From contig OY829539.1 in NCBI GenBank assembly GCA_963691705.1, positions 40,743,656-40,807,655 on the forward strand: a DNA stretch of 64,000 nt, in the 5' to 3' direction. The DNA is from Viola odorata (Eukaryota; Streptophyta; Magnoliopsida; Malpighiales; Violaceae). Below are positions 55,613-64,000 of the stretch, one piece after another (within the stretch, counting starts at the first letter, position 1; the number at the start of each line of letters is the position of its first letter). Both the position numbers and the translations under genes were made by a program. The notes under the pieces are model-generated. The model made no database searches. It saw only the letters and a program-made list of their open reading frames with translations, and was not told where the DNA came from.

Positions 55613-56830
55613 ATGTCTTATTTTAATTCTTATTCTCACTCATCCTCTTTTCCTCAGTGTTTTACTCCTAACCCCCCGGGGTGGAATCAAGAAAATTTCA
55701 ACTATGGAGTGCAAGTTGAACCTAGCTATCAATATTATCCGCCTCCACAACCTCCACAAGACCAATGGCTGTCTCAAGAAAATATGGCTGCAATAGCTAC
55801 CATGAAGAGCCAACTTGAGGAGATGCGATTAGACTTACAAAAGCTTAAGATGCAGAGACAACTAGAGGCACTAGCTGATTTGGTGAATCAAGGTAAAGAG
55901 ACCTTGGAGGAGATTAAGGAACAGAGGCGCCAAGAGGCCATTGAAGCAAACTTTGCATGCCTACATGAGTATCTTGCCCCCGACGTTGGACCACCAGAAC
56001 CTGCCCATCTTGCCCTAGACATTGCCCCTGCACCTGGACCAAAATTTTTAGCTCCAACACTTCTGCCCAGTCACGCCATGAGTCACCCTATCACCCCCAT
56101 AGAACAACATTTGCAACACTTAGATAGTGACGACTATTTAAGTGAAGAGAATTTATCAACCGCCATTCTATGGGAGTTGTCACCTGAGCGTCATGACCAA
56201 GATGATGAGTCTTATGGGTTAGAGGACCTTTTCATGCCCACGAATGAGCTAAACTTGGAGGGTCTAGGATGTCTTCCTCTAGAGCCAGGAGTCAACGTGG
56301 AGTTCAAGGCCAGTGTAGACACAATATTGGGTGACGCAAATCAGCCAGATTTTTACAACGAGCATCTTGCCCTAGACGCAGAATTAGAGGCAGAAATCAT
56401 TGTTCAACCAAATTTACCAAGTCAACTCCAGAGCTTTTCTGACACTTTGGTAGGCCAAGGGAATGAGTTTTTTTAGGCTTTTCACCACATCAAACTTTGC
56501 GATAGTTGTCTTGCCCTAGACGCAGAATTCAAGCTGGGGGAGATTGAGAATGAGGATTTAAGAGAGATTGAGGAAGAGATAATCGAAGACTTGAGCTCTA
56601 AAGTCGTTATGTGTGACAGGGAGATTTCTAAACTTTCTGATTATATTGATCCTTTTCTTGAATCACCTTTCACTCATAACAATTGTTTCCTCTTTATTTT
56701 GCGGGAACCCAAATTAACACTTGAATCATATTATGGTTGCCTGCAGGATGCTTTGCTACTGGACCATCTACTTCATACGATAATTCACATCAAACTAAGA
56801 GGATGGAAAGCATTTAGTAGAATTGGTTGA
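55613..56830 (+). pseudogene. Rt8 protein of about 405 codons with one TAG
   Basis: The ATG at 55613 opens a 287-codon frame ending at TAG 56474-56476. The same frame then continues 118 codons to TGA 56828-56830 with protein-like sequence (EIENEDLREIEEEIIEDLSS, ISKLSDYIDPFLESPF), so the TAG is probably a mutation. The N-terminus is Ser/Tyr/Pro-rich (YYPPPQPPQD). Residues about 60-120 are a predicted coiled coil (MKSQLEEMRLDLQKLKMQRQ, LEEIKEQRRQEAIEANF). The middle is acidic and Pro-rich, with repeated LALDA-type peptides encoded by the dispersed TTGCCCTAGACG motif. No zinc knuckle or enzyme motif. It may be a structural Gag substitute, but that is inference. Confidence 0.55.
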
Positions 56831-58640
56831 TAGAAATTGGAACAGCCAACATCGTGCCCTCGACGATAACTAAGGCGCTTCGTGGGAGGTAACCCACGTT
56901 CCTTCCCTTTTTTTAATTTCTGCTTCACTCTTTATTTTTCAGAACTTTCTTGTGTGTGCCCTTCTCGCATTGAGGACAATGCGAAGCCTAAGTGTGGGGA
57001 GGGATTTATCTATTATGTTTGCGCTTGTTATTTTATTATTTCTTGATTGCATGTTTATTTTTCTGCATGTTGCATGATTGCTTGTTTTGTGTGAAAATTT
57101 TAAATTTTTTTGGATTTTTAATCTTTAGATTTTGTTAATATTTTTGTGAATGTGCACTGCCCAGTTTTAAAACCCCCATGTATGGACACACACTTTTGAC
57201 TTGGGCACGATGAATAAAACTACCCTTTGGCATGTCAAGCCATAATTAGTCAAACTATGCCTATTAACCCTTATATCCACATCTAGGCCTAGACTCTAGT
57301 AGTCAAAATAGCACCCTGTGAGCACTTTGAGCTTCCATGCCATATATTTTTCATGTGCGAATAGAATGCTTAGCTAGGCACTAGCTGGACTTGCATGATA
57401 TCCCTGGGTATAAGCACCATTAGACTTGGGAAAGCAACAAAATGATGAAAGTCTTCGCATCAATGTCTTATTTCTTTATTTTCTTTATTTTCTCCCTTTT
57501 TCTCTCACTTTCTTCATCTTGCCCTCGACTCTCATCTACCCCTGCCCCTCTCTTTTCTTTCTTTTTCCTGACCACTTGAGCTTATTCTCTCCATCTTTTT
57601 CCTTGGCAGGTAAGCAGCAATTGTTGAAGGCAGTGTTGAGGGCTAGACACTCAGAAGAACGTGCAGAAAAGTCTAAGTGTGGGGAAGCAGAGGAAGTTAG
57701 GATTTAAGCGCAGAAAGCAGAGATCTAGGGCAAATCATCAGAAACATCATCATTTCCTAGAAATTATCTCAAGAGAAAGAGCTCCCCTAGAAAAGTCTAA
57801 GTGTGGGGAAGCCGAAAAGTCAAACTTCAGTGCTGGAAGCAGATCTAGGGCAAGACACATCAAAGGTCTTCTGCCCTAGACGAATCAAAGCTAGAAAAGG
57901 TTCGTGCCCCTTCTTTAAAAAAAAAGAAAAAAAAAATTGAAATGAAACAAAAATATTTCAAAAGAAAAAAGAATCAAAATAAAAGAAGGGGGCAAAACGC
58001 GAACAAAAGAACCTGTTACCAACACTGCATTAAGAGAAGAACTTCCTGCCCAAGAAGAAGGAATCCTTCGTCTAGCCCTCGCCTCAGCTGCATCATCCTG
58101 CCCTCGACGAGCGCTGACTTACCAATTCACCTTTTTTCCTAGCCAAGGAATCCATCCAGGTTTGAAGTTGGTTGTCTCTTCTCCCTTTCTTTTTCTTTTT
58201 CTTCTTTTTCTCTCTCTCCTCTCCCTTTTTCTTCTCTTCTAAACTAGCCCCTTCCATTTTTCTTTTCGTTGATGCAAAGTTCTTTCTGATTGATTGATTG
58301 TCCATGCATGTGTATTACGTACTCGGATTGATGTGTAAGTCTGGTTTTGTGCTGCGCTAGTTGCATTTAGTTTTGAGTGATTAAACACCTAGCCTTGTTT
58401 GTGAGTGGGAGAGTAAACACTTATCTTGTGAGGATTACTTGTGTTTAGGCCTGGATGTGGTAAAGTCTTATCTTTAAGGTCGTTATCCTTCTGATTTGAT
58501 GTAGGTGTTATCTAGGCAGAATCGACTTTGTCAAGGCCTAGCTTGCTGACTGGTTTGTTTATTCTTGTGCCATGCTTGAGTGGGTGTTGTTCGTTCTTAG
58601 GGTGTTTTTAGTTTTGTGAATGCTCGAGGGCGAGCATTGG
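56831..58640 (+). other. Rt8 3' non-coding interior
   Basis: It contains an Athila-type conserved stretch (GCGCTTCGTGGGAGGTAACC near 56875, then CATTGAGGACAATGCG ending in AAGTGTGGGGA at 57000). It also has a duplicated segment around TCTAAGTGTGGGGA at 57672 and 57796, an A-rich tract at 57917-57980 and a long pyrimidine tract at 58160-58260. The frames at 57426-57879 are low-complexity and I do not call them genes. Confidence 0.6.
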
Positions 58641-58657
58641 GTAGTGTGGGGATATTT
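58641..58657 (+). other. Rt8 polypurine-like tract
   Basis: GTAGTGTGGGGATATTT precedes the 3' LTR. The GTGTGGGGA core also occurs three times upstream at 56991, 57676 and 57800. Confidence 0.55.
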
Positions 58658-59478
58658 TGATAGCGGGTATTTTATGCATGTTTTTTCCCTTCATTCTTAC
58701 CTTGATTTATGGCATGATACTACTAATTTTCCCTTATTTCCATCTTTATTGCAGATCTAGGCCAAAAGGGAGAAATATGTGAAAACATATACTTTTTGGG
58801 TGGAATTCCGCGAATCTCAAGCAGCGAGGCCAAGACATCAATTTTGCCGTCGAGCCCTAGCTATTTCCTTCGAGCCCTGGATAATATTTCCTGGTCAAAG
58901 CTTAGTTGTTGTGCTTCCACGTGTCCACCTTGCTGTCTTCTAGAAGATTCCATACGCATCTAGAATATTCACTCGCTGCCAAATTCTGCGTCTTGCCCTA
59001 GCTGCTGATCAAGTCGTCTTGCCCTAGACGTTTTCATCTAGGCCTCAACGACCAAAGATAAAGATCTGCACGGGATTCCATGCAAATACCTCCTAGCATA
59101 TTCCAGAATATTCTCCTTTGTACTCCCTCTTAGCTGGGTTTTGTCCTCTTGTGGGTTAGACACTATATAAACCTCTAGTTTTTAGGGTTTTCGACATCTT
59201 GTAAATACTTTCTACTTTCTTCTTTGGGCAGCCGCCTCTTTTTCTCTCCTCCCCCTTTTGGGTAGTGGTTGAGACCTCTATTTCCAGCAGCCATTGAAAT
59301 TAACCGGAGCTTTGCTCCGGCCGGTAACATTTTATAGCTTTCCTTTTTCTTGTTCTTCTTCTTTTATGCAATCTTTCTTTTCTTATTTTGTTTGTTTGTT
59401 TTGTGGTATGAGTAGCTAGATTCTCCCTTCTTAGCAGAGATATTTGAGGTTTGCATGAGGCTAGTTAAGAGGCCAAAC
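58658..59478 (+). repeat. Rt8 3' LTR, truncated
   Basis: It matches the first 820 bp or so of the Rt8 5' LTR, up to TTAAGAGGCCAAA, and then becomes Rt4 LTR sequence. Confidence 0.85.
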
Positions 59479-59857
59479 CCTAGAAACAACCCAAGAATAC
59501 CCCTTGCTAAGATCCTGTCTTATCTGAATCTACTTTTGTATTTACTCTCTCTTCTTGTTATCTTGCCCTTGCCAGTATTTTAGTGTCTTGCCTCTGGTTG
59601 TGTTTTACTTTCATGCCCTTGAATTCTGCTTTAATTATTTATCTTGTTAGCTCCCTCTTCTGCGTTGATTAATTATATTGATCAACATAAACCCCCCTAG
59701 TGTTACTATTGTGTTTGGCTGCATTCACCCCTTGTCATATATTTGAAATTGATCTTTTATTCCTTCACTCTCTGTGGTTCGACCCTGTCTTGCCCTTTAT
59801 ACATTTTATTTGTGCATTTAGGCATCAGGAAATATTATTACATTTGAGTGACGATCA
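59478..59857 (+). repeat. Rt4 3' LTR remnant
   Basis: It matches the Rt4 5' LTR from about 34927 (AACCCT-GAAACAACCCAAG) to its end, and ends GATCA. Confidence 0.88.
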
Positions 59858-59862
59858 AGCCC

Positions 59863-60120
59863 TATCAAGGTGACCAACCCTACTAAAAAGACTCCAAAAA
59901 TGCCCCACCTCCTAAAACCACCCCCCTTAACCCAAAACCATACACACTATATTCAAAAAATAACCCTACCAATCCTCCACCAAGACAACCGGGCAATATC
60001 GGTAACCCCCCCACCACCACCACCTCTAACCAACCTAGGAGGTTCTCCTCAAACATCGAGTGTTTAAAATGCCACGAGAGAGGGCATATTTCATCGGAAT
60101 GTCCCAATCGTCTTATGATC
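59863..60120 (+). pseudogene. Rt2 gag 3' portion with zinc knuckle
   Basis: Gag coding resumes after Rt4. A Pro-rich stretch leads to a zinc knuckle CLKCHERGHISSEC at 60061-60102, fitting CX2CX4HX4C. It overlaps the start of the protease frame. Confidence 0.82.
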
Positions 60121-61230
60121 ATCCTTAGAGATGGAGTCTATGACACCGAAAGTGAAAGAGAACAACCCTGTGATGAAAACGAAGATAAGGAAGATAATAC
60201 CGGGAGCAGTGAGGAAGAGATAAACCCAGCTACGACAATGACTTTGGTAGTAAGGAGGAGTATGAATGCCCAAGCCAAGGCTGGAACCTATTGCGAGGAA
60301 CAACGAGAAAACCTGCTCCAGTCCTGGTGTGAGATCAATGGTAAGATAACTTCGTTGATTGTTGATAACAGAAGCGTTGTGGATGCAGCGAGCCATCTTT
60401 TAGTTCACAAACTGAATTTGCCAACCTTACCGCATCCTAAATCCTACTCCTTGCATTGGTTTAATGATGATGGTGAAGTGAAGGTAAAGGAACAGGTCCT
60501 TGTTTCCTTCAAAATGGGCGGTTATGAGGATGAAAGATTATGCAATGTAGTACCGATGGATGCCAGCTATCTCCTCCTTGGCCGACCATGGAAGTTTGAC
60601 CGATATATTACCCATGATGGACGTACCAACAAGATTCATCTCATTCATTGCGGCAAGAAATATAGCATTCTGCCACTATCACCGACACAAGTCCGAGAGG
60701 ATCAACGCCACATGGAAAAAGCAAGTGCTGAATTTCAATTGTTGAGAAAAATGAGTAGAACGAGCGAAGAGAAAAATGTGAGCCGTGAGAAAATACACCA
60801 TGAAAAAAGTAAGCATGGTATGATGAATGAGAGTGAAACATAAGAAAAGAAAAGAGAGAAGAAAGTAAGGAGAGAAGCTAATACATGATATGAAAATAGC
60901 AAGCATGATGGAGAGAGTGAGCCAAAACCGGTGAGTATTTTGGCAAGAGGAAAGGACGTGAGGCATGTACTTTTTGCTAACAAAGTGTGTTTGGTACTTC
61001 GGTACAAGGAACATTGTTTAAATATTGCTACTAACCTTTCTTCTTCTCTACCCAACCCGTTAATCTCCCTTTTACAGGAATATGAAGATGTGTTCCCCGC
61101 CGAGATGCCTATTGGTCTCCCTCCTATCCGTGGGATAGAACATAAAATTGATTTGATACTGGGATCAACCTTGCCCAATAGACCAACCTATCAGTGCAAC
61201 CCAGAACAGACCAAATAACTACAACGGCAG
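60115..61230 (+). pseudogene. Rt2 protease and linker
   Basis: The active-site block reads LIVDNRSVVD at about 60358-60387: the invariant Gly after Asp-Asn is replaced by Arg (codon 60370-60372), which should abolish activity. The flap-type block VVPMDASYLLLGRPWKFD follows. A charged linker contains HEKSKHGMM, similar to the repeats in Rt7, then a stop at 60841-60843. The frame continues with SILARGKDVRHVL and EYEDVFPAEMPIGLPPIRG, the segment that precedes RT. A TAA is at 61216-61218. Confidence 0.85.
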
Positions 61231-61855
61231 GTGGATGATTTGATGAGCAAAGGGTTCATCCGAGAAAGTATGCCCCCCTGTGCAGTACCAGTATTGCTTG
61301 TGCCAAAGAAGGATGGTTCTTGGCGGATGTGTGTTGACTGTTGGGTCATCAATAAAATTACCGTAAGATACCGGCACCCGATACCCAAACTTGACGACAT
61401 GCTTGACGAGTTAAGTAGGAGAAAGATTTATTCCAAGATTGATCTCATGAGTGGCTACCATCAAATCCGGATGCATGAAGGTGACGAATGGAAGATGGCC
61501 TTCAAAACAAAACACGGTTTGTACGAATGGATGGTAATGTCATTCAAATTATCTAACGCCCCTAGCACTTTCATGAGATTGATGAATCATGTCTTGCGAG
61601 ACTTTATCGGGAAATATGTCATAGTGTATTTTGATGGCATTCTCATTTACAACCCATCTCTTGATGCACATGTTATACATTTACGCACCGTACTTGACAC
61701 ATTACGGACTAACCAATTGTCTACCAAACTTGCTAAATGTGAATTTTGTTTAGATCGTGTCCATTTTCTTGACTTTGTTGTGAGCATATATGGTGTACAG
61801 GTGGACGGGGAAGAGATGAAGGCCATGTCTGAAGAACGCGAGTGAGGCTAGGTCA
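61231..61855 (+). pseudogene. Rt2 reverse transcriptase
   Basis: RT blocks are in order: [63 protein letters not shown]. The catalytic YFDD is YFDG at 61627-61638, so the second Asp is lost. Around 61845 a deletion removes the IRDWPTP-type segment and shifts the frame. Reading continues in another frame as [18 protein letters not shown]. Confidence 0.88.
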
Positions 61856-63651
61856 TTCCATGTTCTAACTAGTTTCTATCGAAGGTTCATGCTAAATTTC
61901 TCAACGGTAGCCGTTCCACTCAACGAGCTCACTAAGAAGATTGTACTATTTGAATGGGGGAAAAGACAAGAAACTTTCTAGGAACTTAAGAATCAGCTCA
62001 TGCGGTCACCAGTACTGGCATTACCGGATTTCAATAAAGCCTTTGAGCTTTAGTGCGATGTGAGTGGTATCAGTGTCGGGGCAGTACTTACTCAAGAGGG
62101 GTGTCAGATAGCCTACTTCAGCGAGAAACTAAACGGGGCACAACTCAATTATTCCACCTATGATCGGGAGCTATATGCCCTAGTGAGAGCACTTATGGTA
62201 TGGGAACACTATCTATTACCTAACTAATTCGTGATCCATACCGACCACTTAAGTCTGAAGTTCCTCCAAGGCCAAGAAAAGTTAAACAAACAGCATGCCA
62301 AATGGATGGAATTCATTGAGGCTTTTCCTTACACCATCAAATACAAACAAGGGAAAGAGAACATAGTAGCTAATGCTCTCTCACGCCGGTATGTCCTCTT
62401 AAACACCCTTAACGCTCAAATTTTTGGTTTTTCCTATTTAATTGGATTGTATGAGAATGATGAGCACCTGCATCTCATTTGGTACGATAAGTTTCTATTC
62501 AAACATCATCGGCTTTGCATACCGCGCTCTAGCATTAGGGAATTACTAGTGTTGGAAGCACATTCCGGTGCTTTAGGTGGCCATTTTGGCATTACCAAGA
62601 CTTTGCATGTTCTTAAAACACACTTCTTTTGGCCAAAAATGAAAATTGATGTCGCCAAAATTGTGAACCGATGTCTTGTGTGTAAAAAGGCCAAATCTAA
62701 ATCTATGCACCAGACCACTTATATGCCCCTTCCCGTTGCTAACCACCCATAGGTTGATGTTTCCATGGATTTTGTTTTGGGTTTACCAAGGCCTCGACAT
62801 GGAAATGATTCCATTTTTTTTGTTGTGGATCGTTTTTCCAAAATGGCGCATTTCATTCCGTGTGCTAAGATCCATGATGCAATTCGCATTGCACATTTAT
62901 TTTTCCAACATATTGTGCATTTACATGGTATGCGTAACAACATCGTTAGTGATAGGGATACTAAATTTTTGAGCCATTTCTAGCAGACTCTTTGGGCGAA
63001 GTTGGGTACTAAGCTCGTCTTCTCCACCACTTGTCATCCCCAAACGGATGGGCAAACGGAGGTGATGAACAGGAACTTGGGATCACTCATTCGGGTCATA
63101 GTTGATAAGCATGGTACGAAGTGAGAAGATTGCATTGCCTTCATTGAATTTTCTTATAACCATGCACATCACTCATCTACTGGATTTTCTCCCTTTGAGG
63201 TGGTCTACGATTTCCAACCGTTAACCCCTCTTGATCTTTTATCGTTTCCTGTGAGTTTCTTAAAGTGTGTAGATGGAGAAACCAAGGTCGCGGAGGTGAA
63301 GAAGTTGCATGAGCATGTCCGCAAAAATATTAAAAATATGAATGACCGTGTAATAACCAAACGTAACATCGGTAAAGTCCCTATCGTGTTTGAACCAGGA
63401 TAGTGGGTGTAGTTGCATTGGCGAAAAGACCAGTTCCCACAACAACGACACGGCAAGTTGAGTCCACGGGGTGACAGACTTTTCTAAATCCTCCACCGCA
63501 TCAACGCTAACACCTATGTCTTAGACTTACCCGGTAAGTATGGTTCCGTTAGTAACACATTTCACGTTAATGACTTTACTCTTTGCCCTATAGGAATCGA
63601 TAACCCTTCCGATATGGATTCAAGGATGAATCCTTTCAAAGGAAGAGGAGA
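61856..63651 (+). pseudogene. Rt2 RNase H and integrase
   Basis: RNase H blocks: [14 protein letters not shown] (family CDAS), [27 protein letters not shown]. Integrase: the H-H-C-C region (EAHSGALGGHFGITKTLH, VNRCLVCKK), [33 protein letters not shown] and DGQTEVMNR, so the D-D-E residues are present. Stops occur at about 62052, 62226, 62750, 62981, 63122 and 63401. Several stand where Trp is expected. The C-terminal GDRLF-type block and SRMNPFKGRGDD run through the polypurine tract into the LTR. No chromodomain was seen. Confidence 0.87.
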
Positions 63652-64000
63652 TGATACGACCATGGATGATAATCCAGATAACTAGAAGTAAGGCCAAGAA
63701 ACTTGCACTGTGGATTGGGGCAGCAATGGAAGAAACTTCCGAACCCAAAGGGCGAACCTTAACAGTGATTAAACATTGTAACGGGGATCAAGAACCTAAT
63801 GGTGAACCTTACTGAAATCGACATCATCTCAAGAATGTGCACCTTTCCAGAAGTGATTAGCTACCGATAACCTTTAAGGGAGTTATCGGGAACAAGTCAT
63901 CTTCCGGGAGAGGACACTTACTGGGAATCTCCAAAGAACTTCCAGGCACCAACAACGCCAATATATACTTATCGGGAACCAACTGGGAGACTACCGGATA
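63652..64000 (+). repeat. Rt2 3' LTR, cut by the window edge
   Basis: It begins TGATACGACCATGG directly after an AAAGGAAGAGGAGA polypurine tract (63638-63651). It aligns with the 5' LTR, with about 80 bp missing near the start. From about 63840 it carries sequence that the 5' LTR has lost, including a repeated TTATCGGGAA(C) motif. Confidence 0.85.

Larger units (their letters stand above)
53866..59478 (+). mobile_element. Rt8: non-autonomous Athila-like element, right end lost
   Basis: The 5' LTR is 53866-55519, the PBS is tRNA-Asp type and the interior is 3.1 kb. The 3' LTR begins at 58658 and stops at about 59478, where sequence switches to the end of the Rt4 3' LTR. No duplication can be tested because the right junction is gone. 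It encodes a frame of about 405 codons without any protease, RT or integrase motif. The LTR is homologous to that of Rt4, so an Athila-like partner would supply enzymes. Confidence 0.85.
33705..59857 (+). mobile_element. Rt4: Athila-like retrotransposon hosting Rt5-Rt8
   Basis: The 5' LTR is complete (33705-35305). The 3' LTR survives only as its last 380 bp or so (about 59478-59857). The flanking duplication is ATCCC (33700-33704) and AGCCC (59858-59862), one mismatch apart. The PBS is tRNA-Asp-type, as in Athila elements. Gag, protease and RT have Athila-clade signatures. The frame across each insertion is recoverable. Everything from within RNase H through integrase to the 3' LTR start is missing, because Rt8 recombined with the Rt4 3' LTR. 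Confidence 0.88.
23981..64000 (+). mobile_element. Rt2: outermost Ty3/gypsy retrotransposon, cut by window edge
   Basis: The 5' LTR is at 23981-24584 and the 3' LTR begins at 63652. The internal order is leader, gag, protease, RT, RNase H, integrase, all plus strand. Rt3 is inserted in the leader and Rt4 (carrying four more elements) in gag. With insertions removed, the body is about 7 kb. Coding is heavily mutated: protease Gly lost, RT YFDD changed to YFDG, one frameshift, many stops. That it hosts every other element of the stack makes it the oldest of them. Left flank is ATTGG; the right duplication is off the window. Confidence 0.85.

Noticed and set aside
58093..58305. Minus-strand Lys/Glu-rich 70-codon frame
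   Set aside because: It is produced by a pyrimidine-rich tract of Rt8 and is low complexity only.
1..64000. Endogenous pararetrovirus or geminivirus-derived sequence
   Set aside because: All RT-bearing regions have LTRs, PBS and a Ty3/gypsy domain order with integrase or its expected place. No movement protein, Rep or virus-type intergenic region was seen.
1..64000. tRNA, rRNA or other RNA genes
   Set aside because: Only short tRNA-complementary primer-binding sites were found. No cloverleaf or rRNA segment was recognised by eye.

Overview
The window is nuclear DNA of a flowering plant, probably a eudicot (inferred). It holds one intact multi-exon host gene with GT-AG introns, plant-type Ty3/gypsy (chromovirus-like, Athila-like and Tat-like), Ty1/copia, CACTA and PIF/Harbinger-like elements, and very little else. 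I saw no bacterial, organellar or viral genome segment. All alignments and counts were made by eye.

Layout. 1-1092: a partial plus-strand exon and decayed minus-strand acidic repeat coding. 1096-2020: a PIF/Harbinger-like MITE. 2613-8044 (minus): a Ubinuclein gene (HIRA histone H3.3 chaperone subunit), for which I propose a phase-consistent 13-exon, 782-residue model. 9235-9660: a copia RNase H relic. 9905-16516: retroelement Rt1 (minus, TSD TATAT), with a 200-N assembly gap where most of pol is expected and a solo LTR between its gag and protease. 18633 to about 23880: a decayed CACTA transposon with a Transposase_24-like relic and one unexplained ORF. 23981 to beyond the right edge: a stack of nested LTR retrotransposons.

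The stack. Rt2 (23981->64000, plus) carries Rt3 (25016-31824, plus, TSD TAACC) in its leader and Rt4 (33705-59857, Athila-like, plus, TSD ATCCC/AGCCC) in its gag. Rt4 carries Rt5 (36531-41308, Tat-like, minus, TSD GGTTC) in its gag, and Rt6 (43934-53776, non-autonomous Tat-like, minus, TSD CAAGC) and Rt8 (53866 to about 59478, non-autonomous Athila-like, plus) in its RNase H. Rt7 (44094-49661, plus, TSD GGCAG) sits inside an LTR of Rt6. The deepest chain is Rt2 > Rt4 > Rt6 > Rt7. Host reading frames resume across the insertions, which supports the order of events.

Most unusual features: Rt7 is very young (its LTRs differ at about 7 of 1338 positions). It lacks protease, reverse transcriptase, RNase H and integrase, yet keeps one 793-codon ORF made of a Gag-like start, a charged repeat region, an unrecognised middle, a strongly hydrophobic stretch and a tail encoded by its own LTR. 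Rt6 has no coding capacity but holds several families of tandem repeats, including an 18-bp array of about 800 bp. Rt8 keeps a 405-codon frame with one stop.

The coding retroelements show the usual division of labour: Gag packages RNA, protease cuts the polyprotein, RT/RNase H copies the RNA from a tRNA-primed PBS, and integrase inserts the copy. No copy here looks fully autonomous. Rt3 is nearest, with one frame from gag into the 3' LTR broken by four stop codons. Rt6, Rt7 and Rt8 would need enzymes from relatives elsewhere in the genome.
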